From contig CM055106.1 in assembly GCA_029204225.1 (NCBI GenBank), forward strand, positions 49,796,908-49,860,907: a stretch of 64,000 bases of DNA, given 5' to 3'. Each line of letters opens with the position of its first letter. The stretch's first letter is position 1. Of this stretch, positions 45,383 to 56,587 are shown in pieces. Source of the DNA: Diphasiastrum complanatum. Lineage: Eukaryota > Streptophyta > Lycopodiopsida > Lycopodiales > Lycopodiaceae. Both the position numbers and the translations under genes were made by a program. Under the pieces are notes generated by a model, which searched no databases, was not told the DNA's origin, and saw only the letters and a program-made list of their open reading frames with translations.

Positions 45383-46744
45383 CTAGTCCATGCTCGAATC
45401 AACCCTTGTATCCATTTGTACAGCTTCTTGGCGCGAAGGGGAGAATTGCAGCATGACCGAGACGAGGATTTGTGGTCCGGCTTCCAACACTTGAGCGGCG
45501 GCTTTTTCATAGGCGTTGATGGTCTCTTTTGCCTTTGCCAACTCAGTTGAAGCTGCTCCTTTGAACCTATCAAAGCGGCCTTGGAATCCCTGAAGGGCCA
45601 CTTTGTATGTTTCCACTTTCTTGAACAAATATGCAATCTCTGTCGGTGTGACCGGATGATCGGGTATTTGTGTTTGGAGATAGGCATCACGCTCAAGGGT
45701 GGTCGCATCCAATTCACCTTGAAGCCATGTGCGATCTTGTTCAGCCATCTGTAATTGCCCCTTCAGTAGCTGCACCTGTTGCTTGGCCTCTTGCACTGCC
45801 TTATCTACCTGATCATGTGCGGTTTGTCAGGGCGTTTTGCAGGGAGCTGATGTAGGTTTCCAAGCGATCAGCTTGTTGCTGGGCCAATGTCTTTTCGCTT
45901 TCAACCTTTTCTTCATGTTGCTTGGCTATCTTCACCTCTCAATCCAGCTGGACAATTTTCTGGCTGATTAGAGTATTTTTAGATCCTAGATCAGAGATCA
46001 TCTGCTTCATTTCCTTCTTCTTATCCAGCATAGACTGGATCACTTGCCCAAGGCTGGAAACTAACCCTAGAGCATCACCAGAATTGACGGTCGTGAAGGT
46101 GGCAGCAACAGGAGACCCTTATGGTACTGTCCTTGGTAGGCGTGGAATAGGTGCCAAGGTCTCTTCTTCTTCAAAAGTATCCTCTTCTTCAAACCCTTCA
46201 GGCACCGTGGCGTCGAACTGCTTTGGTGACTTTACAGCTGTGTCGACCCGAAGTGTGGCTGGGCTACCTTGTGTGGGTGGTTGCTGACTGGAATCTTCGA
46301 CACCAACAGTAGATTCATGGATATGCCCGAATCCTCTTCCAAGGGCGCTGGGCTCTGGGGCATTTCAAAGATTTCGGTGGCCCCAAGGGGTTTGGAATCA
46401 TCGAACATATCCATGAAGAACTGTGTGTTGGGTGAGGTTGCTTCGGTATGCGAGGGTGAGGCGGCCTGGGCAGCTGTGATGGGAATGGTAGGCCCAATGG
46501 TCACAGACTGTCCTTGTATGAGAGTAGAGGCGAGGGGAATGGGAAGTTCAGTGCGAACAACAATAGGGGGTGGAAGCGCAGCTGATGAGGTATGCCTAGT
46601 GCGACGTCGTGACGCGGAAGGCGAGTCAGGAATTACGATGTTGCTGCGTGGACGACAACGACTATGAGAACTTGAGGCCTGATGAGATGACTCGGCCGAT
46701 GCTTCTTCGGCCGATTTGCTCTCAGGTTCGAGATATTTTCTAAT
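45383..46744 (-). pseudogene. Element F coiled-coil protein relic
   Basis: Starting from the right, the minus frame 46744-46232 reads KYLEPESKSAEEASAESS, a serine-rich and basic SRRRTRHTSSAALPPP, and FFMDMFDDSKPLGATEIFEM. A frame change leads to 46060-45830 (SDLGSKNTLISQKIVQLD, AKQHEEKVESEKTLAQQQAD) and another to 45796-45383 (QEAKQQVQLLKGQLQMAEQD, ELDATTLERDAYL, KAKETINAYEKAAAQVL). Heptad-like hydrophobic spacing makes a long coiled coil. It lies between a polypurine tract and Copia-G. No gag, RT or integrase motif is present. Some non-autonomous plant LTR elements carry such proteins; function is unknown. Confidence 0.6.
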
Positions 46745-46745
46745 G

Positions 46746-47500
46746 TTCATAGATGATTGCAGTCGAATGACCACGATCTACTACTTGAAGAAGAAATTTG
46801 AAGTATTTGATTCTTTCAAGAAGTTCGTGGCATTCGCAGAGTGACACACCTCAAAAAGGATACAGATCCTTAGATCTGACAATGGAGGTGAATACAAAAG
46901 CACAGAATTCTCAAGATTCTGCGAAGAACAGGAGATTGGACACCAGTTCACTCCTACATACACACCAGAATACAACGGTGTAACAGAAAGAAAAAACAGA
47001 ATGTTAGTCGAAGGAGCCAGATGCATGATGGCACAGGCTCAATTGCCAGGCCAATTATGGGCCGAAGCAATAGCTGCAGCAGTACACCTACAGAACAGAT
47101 CAACAACGACAACACTAGAGAACAAAACACCGTACGAGATGTGGACAGGCAAAAAGCCTGATCTATCATACGCACAAGTATTTGGATGTGCAGCATACAA
47201 GCACATTCCAAAGGAAAAGAGAAGCAAGCTCGATGACAAATCCGAGCAAACAATCATGGTCGGCTACTCGAATGGAACACATGTGTACAGACTCTACGAT
47301 CCAACCACGAAGAAGGTTGTTTAGAGCAGAGATGTGAAGTTCGACGAGTCCAAATTCCCTGGATTGAAAGACGAAAGAGGCCATGAGATCTTCACACTGT
47401 TGCCTATTCAAGAGGGAGATCGAGGACAATCATCAAATCAAAATGCAAGACCCCAGACTCCAGAGTAGCAGGAGATAGAGGATCGACCCCAGGAACAAGA
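46746..47500 (+). pseudogene. Copia-G integrase, core to C-terminus
   Basis: Starts inside the core at FIDDCSRMTTIYYLKKKFEV, so the N-terminal half of the polyprotein is absent. Catalytic residues seen: D in ILRSDNGGEYKS and E in GVTERKNRML; the first Asp lies left of the break. Then LWAEAIAAAVHLQNRS, KTPYEMWTGKKPD, VFGCAAYKHIPKEK and MVGYSNGTHVYRLYDP. In-frame stops: TGA after FVAFAE, TAG after KKVV. Confidence 0.8.
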
Positions 47501-48420
47501 AATGTTTGAGCAGCAGTGAAACGAGCCTCGAAGGTCAACAAGACAGAGAAGACCTCGAGACCGCTATTCTGACAATCTTCAATGGAGCAAAGACACGCAG
47601 TTTGAGTACTGCAGCTTCACAGAAGAGGCAGCTACATACCAAGAAGCTATCCAGAGTCCAGAGGGAGGATTCTGGAAATAGGCAATGTCAAAAGAGATTG
47701 AGTCGATGAGGCGAAACGAGGCATGGACATTAGGGCCACTGCCAGAAAACAAAAAAGTAGTCGACTGCAAATGGGTGTAAAAGAAGAAGCTGAAATCAGA
47801 TGGCAACATTGGCCGCTACAAAGCAAGGCTTGTCGCAAAGGGCTACACGCAGAGATACGGTGTCGACTATTTCGACGCATATTCGCCCATGGTCAAGATG
47901 ACAAGCATAAGGCTGCTCCTTGCATACGCCACACAGTACAATATGGAAATTCACCAGATTGACGTGAAAACGACCTTTCTCCACGGAGATCTAGAGAAAA
48001 ATTTTTCATGAAGCAACCTGAAGGCTATGAAGACCCCGACAACAGACAATATGTCTGTCGATTGCAGAGATGCATCTAAGGTCTAAAACAGGCATCACGA
48101 GCCTGGTATAATAAGCTTGATGGTCTTTTGAAGTCCCTAGACTTCAATCCTACTCAACTAGACTATAATGTCTACATCAAAAGAGTAGAAAAGGATTTTG
48201 TGATACTGACCATCTTCATGGATGATTCGTTGATGATAAAAAATTCCTTGATGTTGATCAAAGACACGAAGAGTCAGATCTCTGAAAACTACGAAATCGC
48301 AGATCTTGGAGAAGCAACAAAATGCCTAGGGCTGGAGATTAGAAGAAATCGAACAAATGGCGAAATGCACTTGAGTCAGTCAGAATACGCTAGAAAAGTG
48401 CTCAAGCAGTGATAGTTGGA
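47501..48420 (+). pseudogene. Copia-G reverse transcriptase, broken
   Basis: Linker RRSTRQRRPRDRYSD, then WTLGPLPENKKVVDCKWV, YKARLVAKGYTQRYGVDYF, YNMEIHQIDVKTTFLHGDL, a frame change near 47998, FMKQPEGYEDPDNRQYVCRL, GLKQASRAWYNKLDG and IFMDDSLMIKN. The catalytic box YVDD has become FMDD. Stops include TAG in FWK*AMSKEI, TAA in KWV*KKK and TAA in RCI*GLK. Confidence 0.8.
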
Positions 48421-49079
48421 GCCAAGATCAAGAAACAACAGAAGAGGAAGAACAGAAGATGGCAGGTATACCCTATCAGAACTTAATCGGTAGTCTGATG
48501 TACTTAACTATTTGTACCATACCCGATCTGGCCTTCTCTGTCTACGCATTGAGCCAATTCTGTTCCAATCCTGGTCTAGCACATTCGAAAATGGCCAAAC
48601 GAATCCTACAGTATCTGTAGGGTACCCAGAATGTTGGATTAACCTACAGAGCTAGAAACGAAGAGAAAGGATTCGAGCTGCATCACTATAGTGATGCAAG
48701 CTGGGCGAGCTGCAAAGATGACAACAAGTCCATTACTGGAGGATGTACAATAGCGTGCGGAGCTGCAATCAGTTGGATATGCAAAAAGCAAACCTTGGTA
48801 GCTCAATCCTCTTGCGAAGCTGAGTATGTCGCAGTCTCGAAAGTGGCGAATGAGGTAGTGTGGCTGCAAATGATGTTGGAGGCAATTGGGATACCACAAG
48901 AGGGGCCAAGCACAATGATGATGGACTCTCAGAGTGCTATCTATCTGTCCCAGGATCATGTCTTCCATTCAAAGACGAAACACATTCCTTTGAAGTACCA
49001 TCATATTCGAGATTTGATCTCGAAAGGAGAGCTCCAGGTCCAGTTCATAAAATCAGAAAATATGATTGCAGATCTCCTC
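48421..49079 (+). pseudogene. Copia-G RNase H, 3'-truncated
   Basis: YQNLIGSLMYLTICTIPDLA leads in. RNase H reads HYSDASWASCKDDNKS, SWICKKQTLVAQSSCEAEYV, MMDSQSAIYLSQDHVFHSKT and EVQFIKSE-like QVQFIKSENMIADLL, with D, E and D in place. It breaks off at IADLL, where TKPL is expected, and unrelated DNA begins at about 49080. The 3' LTR is missing. Confidence 0.8.
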
Positions 49080-49789
49080 ATTTCTGGGTGCATAGAGTGT
49101 GAGCTTGGGAATTGATGCTTATATAGTACCCTTTGTCATTATCATAGGAGACCCAAAGGGGTTAGCCTAGTTGGTTAGCTTGGCATCCAAAGTTTCTTTG
49201 GTCCTAAGTTAGAGCTTGCCTTGGAAACCAAGAAGCATTATTATAGGAAGTGTGGATTTGCTTTCAACATAGTGAAGAGAGAGAGGGTGATTGCTGAAGA
49301 TTATTGTTGAGAATTGTTGCTAAGAATTGTTGTTAGTGATTGTTGTAATGGCTGTTATGCTTGTAAGAACTGTTCTCCAGCTTCCCATCGTAAGTATCTC
49401 CTAGCTTCTGACCTCTCTCAGATCATCCATGGCTCTAAGTTTTTGTTAAGCTTTTTGTTATGAGTTCATTCAACTGGCTTCTGTGAACTCCCTTCATAGT
49501 TTGAAAACCTTCATTATGTGGGGAGGGAAATTATCAGAATGGGCCTGTCTGTGAGAAAATGTGTGGTGAAGCGCTGCATTGAAGTGAGAAGAGTTTGAAT
49601 GAGGTATCTTCACTAATTGAATGCTTTCTGGTTAAGGACTGAATCCTTCTAAAGTCCTGATGGTCCAGTTTTCAAAAATCCTTCTATTGCAAGTCTCAAG
49701 TACCTATTGGTTGTAAAAGCTCCACTTATTGCGAAGGAGGAGAACAGACCATGAGTTGAGAGCCCTCCTGACCACAAGTTTTTTTTAAA
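49080..49789. other. Unassigned DNA right of Copia-G
   Basis: No conserved domain is seen. Short repeats of GAATTGTTG occur at about 49310-49345. A TATA-like CTTATATAGTACC lies near 49120, which could belong to an LTR promoter. Confidence 0.35.
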
Positions 49790-50130
49790 AATTGGCTGCT
49801 CGGACGCCACGTGTCCAGGCAGCAAAGCATTCATGTGAGACTATCGGGAGGGGATATATATACAAACTTCCCGTAATCTCACGTGTGTGTGTGAGAGACA
49901 CGTTGCCCGGCGCCACCTGGGGTTGCCCAAGCGCCCCGGCCTGCAACTGCTGGGCTTCCCGGTGCCCGGCGCCACCCCGGTGCCTGCCCGCCGGGGACCC
50001 GCCCTGCTGCCGCCCGACAAAATCAGGCGCCTGCCAATTTTTGACAGGCACTTCGCGGCTGACACGCGTCGGCCGCCGGGGGGCACCGGGGCCAAACCAC
50101 TCCCACGCGCAGGCCATGCTCTTAACTGAT
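49790..50130. other. GC-rich island with TATA-like and G-box motifs
   Basis: Very GC-rich (about 49905-50110), with repeated CCCGGCGCC and GCCGGGG strings. On its left edge lie GCCACGTGTCC (G-box, near 49805), GGATATATATAC (near 49853) and CACGTGTGTGTG. This arrangement looks like a promoter with a GC-rich leader, perhaps the U3-R of an LTR, but no transcript or element end was identified. Confidence 0.4.
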
Positions 50131-50149
50131 GTGACTCTCAACTAGCACA

Positions 50150-50944
50150 TGGTAATGGGTGTACTCCAGTTGTAAAAGGCTCCTTGACTGCTTGATAGAT
50201 AAGAATGGAATCATTAAGCGTGTAGCCCAATATTTGTGTGTTATCCATCAATTAAGATTGTGTGACTGTCTTATTTAATTAATGTGCTCATTGGGCTAGG
50301 CTTATACACGCAAAAAGCTTATACTTATTACTCTACTGTGCTATGGCGGGACCCACTTGGTAAGGCTTGGCCAACAGTAGTTTTAGTGGTGGGACCCACT
50401 AATTTATTTATGTACAAGAAATGCCCACAACACAATCTCGGTCACAACTAATGGAGAATTTGCACCACCAACGATTCTTAATGAGCATTCGAAGTGCGCT
50501 ATCTAGAACCTCACACTTTCCAACCTGATCAACACTTTTGAGAAATACACCTTTAATGTTGTCAATGCCTGATAGATAGAAGAATACACAAGTGATAAGG
50601 TAATGCAAGAGGAGGCTCTCCACATTCATGACTAAACAGCTCTTGCGGCAAGCCGATTATTTCGCTCATCACTAAGGTACTTTTCCAACTTATCTCAATA
50701 TCGCCAGGATACATATGTGAAATACTGGTTCTCGTTATTATGAGTGTTTCTTATGACAACACGTTATGCATGAGGAAGTGTGATCTACGGTTTGGATAGA
50801 ACGTGATGATATGCATGTTGAAAGCTTGGATCGTTGATTAGTTTAAAGCTAATAAAAGGTCTTTAGGCCTTTTTGCGGGAATTAAATGTTACAAGGCCTA
50901 ATAGTCAAATTAGTGAATAAAAAAGGGTTCCCCCCAAATTTCTC
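50150..50944. repeat. LTR-F-related fragments and possible hAT (DUF659) scrap
   Basis: 50820-50935 (plus) matches the inverse of 44765-44860 of LTR-F1: CTTTAGGCCTTTTTGCGGGA and TTAGTGAATAAA. 50275-50310 resembles 44880-44920 in the same orientation. On the minus strand, 50629-50408 includes NIKGVFLKSVDQVGK, similar to the KGTVFLKSVDAS start of the DUF659 domain of plant hAT transposases; the rest of that domain is not recognisable. Confidence 0.35.
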
Positions 50945-52350
50945 AGAGGCAAAGTTCTCGACAAAGAGGTTAGATTGCAGTATTGCTGAATGCAAGATAT
51001 GACAACAATTTTTTTTACTAAAGCATTAAGCTTGGATGCACACAGAAAGTTCTGTGCAAAACTAAGTTTAAAGATCAAGGCATTCATGGATTTAGATTAA
51101 GGGGGAGTGTTGGATTATTCTTCTTCCTACTATTCAACTAATCGGTTTTTAATCTTCATCCAACTATTTATCTAGTTCTGCGGATTCTCCCGTGTTTTAC
51201 ACAGTCCGTAGAATTACAAGTGTTTTTACACAGTCTGCAGAAATACACGGAGTTTGACAACAATGTCGGGAATTTTCTCTCACTACAAAACTTGGCATTG
51301 TCGTCTTTTTGCTACAGTCAATTTTCTCTTAAAGCGACACTGTCAAAAATTTTGAATAAAAATGTAGTGTCGCGTTTTTCGCCTGTCAGGAATTCCAAGT
51401 AAAAATGCAGTGTCGTATTTTTCGCCTGTTAGGAATTGTGAGTAAAAATGCAGTGTCGTCTTTTTCGCATTTTTTCAAAGTGCTTCAAATGTTAAGGAAA
51501 TGACTTTGGCAAAGTGTGGGGCTACCCCAATATTCAGGAAATGAGATTTTGCGACACTGTCACATTTCTCACAAAAGTCGCATTTTTTGCTTTCTCCCTG
51601 ATGATAGTTACGTTCATTTCTGCAAAGTGACAGTCACGTGACGTTCATTTATGCAGACATACTGTTTACGGCCAAATGTCATCGCTTATCAACAAGCAAC
51701 TTCTGAGAAGAACATGATGAATGCCAACAGACTCCAGCCAACCGACAGCCGCATTTGACGACCTGATTGCTTAGTATAAATAGCTGTTCATATTTCAATA
51801 TCTAATAATTTAGAAAAGATCAAGTATTGAATAGTTAGGTCTCTCTCAAGCCTGCGAGCTTGAACACTCTTGAGCATTCTAGCTCAATTCTTTAGAGTTA
51901 GAGATTGCTATTGCGCTTACTGCTTATCAGCAGTTGCGCTTAATTCAGACTTTGATTTAGTCGTTCAAAAATAGCTTAGAGTACGCGACTTTAATCACAA
52001 ACTTGTTGTACTAATTTACTTATGTTTCGTTTCATACTGAATCAATACTATCTTTTATTGCGTTCAGGTTTGTCTCAGAATGTATGCGTTTCTGTAATTC
52101 TTCGCGACAAATTATTTGTCTGATAATTCAATATTTGGCTACGTAATCATTGTAGTACTAATGATTTCAAAGTTAGTTACTATAAGATCGAACATGATTT
52201 TTTATCACTATTGTTTTGTTCGAAATTGATAGGCGTAGTCATGCATGATGAAAGAGGAAGATAGTTTATTCCAGTGCGCACGATAAATTTTCTTTCTTGT
52301 CGTTCGAATTCTTTTTATTCGAATCTTATTCAACCTATCTTTTATACACC
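50945..52350 (+). mobile_element. Copia-C copy C2: internal 3' end, LTR, then 5' leader
   Basis: 50945-51107 matches the RNase H end and polypurine tract of Copia-C (ACTAAAGCATTAAGCTTGG through GATTAAGGGGGAG). The LTR runs 51108-52149 (TGTTGGATTATTC to TACGTAATCA). 52150-52350 matches the leader also found at 6541-6759. Thus a single LTR lies between the end and the beginning of the internal region. The LTR is about 410 bp longer than that of C1 because of a block at roughly 51240-51650. Confidence 0.75.
51258..51650 (+). repeat. Extra block in the C2 LTR with 43-bp tandem repeats
   Basis: Not present in C1. It contains CACTACAAAA near 51280 (a CACTA-type end) and 2.7 tandem units of 43 bp starting at 51358, 51401 and 51444: AAAAATGCAGTGTCGT followed by TTTTTCGCCTGT. 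Subterminal repeats of this kind are typical of CACTA transposons, but no matching inverse end was found. Confidence 0.55.
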
Positions 52351-53170
52351 TCTTTCCAACAATATCTACGTAGGCAGATTTGACACTAGGAGAGTATCCC
52401 AAGTTGATTGTAAATGCTTCGAGGTTTTTAGTGAGCCACCTTTTCGATCATGTAGAACCATATGTCAGGGTAGACTATGATGATCCTCGCTTCACGAGTA
52501 TTGAAGAAGTCAATCTTATAGTGATGTGCTATGCATAGAAGCCAAACTCCCAAAGTGTATTACCAGCCTATGGTTGGCCTCGTCACAGACAATGAACTGA
52601 TATTGTGCATGTAAGTAAAAAATACCCATACTTGCCATGTTTTTTATCCGATCAGTATGAGCCCTACGTTGTTTACCCGTTATGAAATATGGCGAATCCA
52701 AGGAGATTTTGCCTTGTATTGAGAATTGTAAGTTGGGGATCATTTGACATAATTGCTTTAGACACAACCCTCACTACTGGTGATCTTGCATTAGAAGTTA
52801 ATACTGAAGGGTCTCAAATATTATGTACATCCAGTTAAACCAACACTGGTTTTCGTTAGCTGTCAACATCATTCAGTTACACAAACATTTATCAATTTAC
52901 GTAATACTATCACCTTGGAAAAAGCTACACAAATTTGATGTTTTGTTCAAGATTATTATTCTATTATTTATTATTATTATTATTATTATTAGAGCTACAA
53001 TTGTGACCATAATCTGTTTGAGTAAGTTGTCTTGAGATTCTAGTAGGATTGTTCTCTTACCATGATTTTAATGTATGCTTCTCAAAAAACTAATTTGAAT
53101 ATGTCGGTCTATTACTTGACTCCAAAAAAATGGTGCCATGAAGAGGCATGTTGCTTAGATACATACTAAA
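52351..53170 (+). other. Unassigned DNA with short protein-like frames
   Basis: Plus frame near 52440-52530 reads FDHVEPYVRVDYDDPRFTS, then IEEVNLIVMCYA and a stop. Another from 52692 reads MANPRRFCLVLRIVSWG. They appear coding-like but match nothing I can name. A TTA trinucleotide run lies at 52969-52991. Confidence 0.3.
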
Positions 53171-53179
53171 GGTACATAC

Positions 53180-53345
53180 CAGTGTTGGGCGGGTATTGAT
53201 TTTTTTTTTTCGGTTCTCAACCCGGTTCTAAAGACCCTAACCGGCGGGTACACTAACCGGCTTCTATGTAGAAACGGCGGGTATGCTCTTTTGTAGGAAC
53301 CGACCATGGTTGAGAACTGTCGGGTCCCTTTGAGCCTTAGATTGA
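53180..53345 (+). mobile_element. Possible hAT transposon terminus
   Basis: Starts CAGTGTTGGGCGGGT and is followed by repeated CCGGTT, AACCGG, CGGGTA and GGGTACAC-type motifs in both orientations (53210-53330). hAT elements often begin CAG(T/G)G and carry such short subterminal repeats. No inverse end, 8-bp duplication or transposase was found within reach. Confidence 0.4.
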
Positions 53346-54203
53346 GGTTGAGAACCAGACCATCATTTGGAGGGGTGTATAACCCGAGTTTCAATTCACA
53401 ATGCAAGGTATACTATTTTCTCTATCCTTGCCTTTCGATCGAGTTTAGAAAAGCCTTGAGTATAGTATGATAGAGTTGGAAATAATTCGGTGTGCAGGCA
53501 CTAGAGCTACATGTACCCCATCCAAGTTCATTTCAAAAAAAAAGTTCTTACTCCCCGCATTAGTACTAGTTTTGAAATAAGAACTAACGAAATAAGAAAA
53601 TAACAAATAACTTCAAATGGCCTCAAGTCTCATAACTCATAACTCTTACCTGCCACCGTTCTGCCACGAGCCTCATAACTCATAACTCTTACCTGCCAAC
53701 TTCCAACTGCCCACCCAGTGAGCCTCCTGAGCATCAATTTCACCCACGCCCATCATTCATTTCACCCACACCCATGATCATTGAGCAGAAGCATCGCAGC
53801 CTTGACTCATCATTGATTTTCAGATGAGCACAAGCATCGCACCATCAACGAGCACGATTGTCAGAAATGGTGAACTCCTACAACTTTGTCGTAGAATGAA
53901 CAAGACATGAAGGTCGAACGAGAACAATTCACGACAGTCAACGTGTCTTTGACTCGTAGCACGAACGATTCGTGAATCAATCGCAAATCGCAAACACACC
54001 TCCAGGACCGCAAATCGCAAAAGGGACACGAAACGAAAACCACAAAAAGAAACGAAAAGAACGAAAGCAAACGGGAGATTACAAATCAGACGAAGAAAAA
54101 TCTTTCGTGCTGCCAACTGAAACGAGTAGCAACGACGGAGACTAACTAACTAGTTGATTAGCGTTAACTAGTCATGTAATTCAACGTTTAGCTATCTTGT
54201 AAA
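53346..54203. other. Unassigned DNA
   Basis: A ~40-bp direct repeat CTCATAACTCATAACTCTTA occurs at 53628 and 53668, with CCACCCA-type strings nearby. A small minus frame (54116-53820) with hydrophobic content is open but resembles no known protein. Confidence 0.35.
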
Positions 54204-54606
54204 TGTAGTGGGTTTCTTTCCTTGCCTAACCTGAATCCAAGATCTAGTCAATCTAGCATCAAAGAGACGGAGTTAGTTGTCACGCGTAGGTTCGTTCCCA
54301 TGAGAGCCATAGTATAGTTCAGATTTCAACATGAATGGAGGATCCACATCTAAGACTAATATCCATTAACCCTAAATCCACAACAATGATAGAAACTTAC
54401 TCTTCTCTCTCTCCCTTTCTCTCTCACAAAAAGCATAAGAAATAGCAATCCCAATAATGATCAGATCCAACAATTAGCAAAATCCAAAGAAAGCATGAGA
54501 AATGGAGGAGAAGAGAGGAAGAGCAAGGACATTCATCAATCCATTTCTAAAGAGAACCAATCTGCTTTATTGAAATGAGGAAATGAACATCAGGAGCAAC
54601 TCGAGT
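54204..54606 (-). repeat. LTR-F2 fragment
   Basis: Nearly identical to 44236-44658 of LTR-F1, from TGTAGTGGGTTTCTTTCC to AGGAGCAACTCGAG, with a ~20-bp difference near 54345. It ends where Gypsy-E2 RNase H begins, so both are truncated at the same point. Confidence 0.85.
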
Positions 54607-54621
54607 AGAGTGGACGTCCAG

Positions 54622-55840
54622 TATTACACATCTTATTTACCAAGTAAAGTAACGGTTGATGATCCGTATAAAATGCAAAGTGCGTTTCCATGAGGTAGTG
54701 ACGAAATTTCCAAACAGGAATCATGGCTAGCGCTTCACGTTCTGTTGTTGAATAATTCTTATCTGGATCTGTAAGCTATCTACTTGCAAATCGTATAGGA
54801 TCATCCTTCTTATAGTCACCTGGCTGCGTTAAAACTGATCCAATGGCGTATTTTGAGGCATTCGTATGAACATGAAACTCTAATGTCCAATCTGGAGAAC
54901 GCAGAATTGGTGCTGAAGATAATGCTTTTTTTAACTTTTTAAAGGCTTCTAATGCCTCTACTGTCCAAAAAGGAACAATAGTTAATTTGTATATAGGTTG
55001 TGCTAAATCCGCAAAGAAAATAATAAAAATTCGATAGTATTTCGCATGACCCATGAACACATAAACTCCTCGAATTGTTGCTGGCGGTGGCAATTCCACA
55101 ATAATTTTGATCTTAGAATAATCGGTGGCAATACCATGTCTTGATATCACATGTCCAAGCACCACTCCGTGAGAAACCCATATCTGGTATTTTTCTGGAT
55201 TTAGAGAAATATGATATTTGCGGCATCTTTCAAAGGCTTTCTCTATTCCATCCATGTGGTCTGTATTTGTACTATGAACTCTCAAGTCGTCCAAGTAAAT
55301 TTCAAGGAATTTCTGCAGATAATCTTTAAAGGCAAATTGCATTACTCTTTGGAATAAACTTGCTGCATTACAGAGTCCAAACGACATCACTTTGTAAGCA
55401 TAGGTGTCCCATTCTGTTGCAAAAGTAGTTTTGTGGTGATCAACAGTTGCAATCTTAACCTGGTTGTAACCACTAAATCCATCCAGGAAACTATAAGCTT
55501 CCGCTCCAGCAAGGCGATCCAAAATGCTTTCAGTAAAAGGTAACGGAAAGTGATCCTTCCGTGTCACTTTATTCAATGCTTTGAGATTCATACATATTTG
55601 TAGTTTCCCATTTTTCTTAGGAAGAATGACAATCGGTGAAATCCATTCGGTATGCTTGATCTCATAAATGAAATCAGCGTCAAGCAATCTCTGAAGTTCT
55701 TTCTTTATCAGATTTGCCACATTAGGATTACAACGATAGAACTTTGTTACCTTTGGTACTGCAACAGGTACTAAAGGTATGGTATGTTCAATAACTGATG
55801 TCGGAATACCCTTCAAATCTTGAAAGTCCATGCAAAGCAA
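54622..55840 (-). pseudogene. Gypsy-E2 reverse transcriptase and RNase H
   Basis: A 354-residue frame carries the RT: NLIKKELQRLLDADFI, SPIVILPKKNGKLQICMN, YSFLDGFSGYNQVKIA, YKVMSFGLCNAASLFQRVM and FLEIYLDDLRVHS (YLDD in place of the commoner YIDD), then the connection LRSPDWTLEFHVHTNASKYA. In RNase H the usual VHTDAS Asp is Asn. A TAG-type stop at 54776 follows RFASR, and the frame goes on as LTDPDKNYSTTEREALAMI and FYTDHQPLLYLVNK to about 54622. It would make element cDNA if intact. Confidence 0.8.
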
Positions 55841-56587
55841 TCTTGATACTTAATAAGTAGCAAACGGAGTGCTTGATACTGTTTAGGAGTAAGTTGTGAT
55901 CCCACTTGTACAATCTTTTCCGGTTTTCCTGGTTCTGCAAGATTCATTAGCTACATCCTAGCTGGGCCATCGTAAACCTCTTTAGATTCCGGCATGTGTT
56001 CTTCAGGTTCATGATGTGCTTTAGGTAACATGATAACCACATCATCCAGTGTATAACGTTTAAAATGCTCTGGCATATCATGCTAGACTACATTTGCTTG
56101 TTTTTTTTTCGAAAGGACTTGTCTTGGATCTTCGTTTAGTCTTCTTAGCAGGAATTGATCGTGGAGGTGATGACTTTCAGGATGATAAATCTTTCTTCAC
56201 AGGTCAAGACCTCCTAGACGATGATGTCTTGCTGGAAATCTGACTTGAAGAATCATTCTTGACTTTTCCTTTGCCTTTATCCAATAGAGGTGGCACTTCC
56301 TTTGAATCGATCTTTTGAGGGGGATTTTTCCATTTCAGGACCGTATTATATTGTTGCTTTGCTTGTTTCTTCATCAACAAACCTGTGATCCTGTCTCCCT
56401 TCAATATAACTGCTTTGGGCGATTTGATTGTTGCTTCATTTGGAACATTACGCACTCCAAATCTGGTCGGATCCATATGATGTAGAACCTGTTCATCCGT
56501 AAGTTTTGCATTGCCATCATAAGTTAAGGCATGGCTCATTGGTATGAGATCATCCTCAATTGGATCTGGTATAGGTTCCGTTGATAT
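55841..56587 (-). pseudogene. Gypsy-E2 protease-RT linker
   Basis: The minus frame 56539-56204 reads MSHALTYDGNAKLTDEQVL, then FGVRNVPNEATIKSPKAVIL and a basic Ser-rich end. It lies between protease and RT. No catalytic motif is seen. One or more frame changes separate it from its neighbours. Confidence 0.6.

Noticed and set aside
49785..50145. Four overlapping frames (80-118 residues) on both strands
   Set aside because: GC-rich DNA has few stop codons; no domain is visible in any of them.
53820..54116. 98-residue minus frame with hydrophobic stretches
   Set aside because: No homology or gene structure recognised; the composition follows local T-rich sequence.
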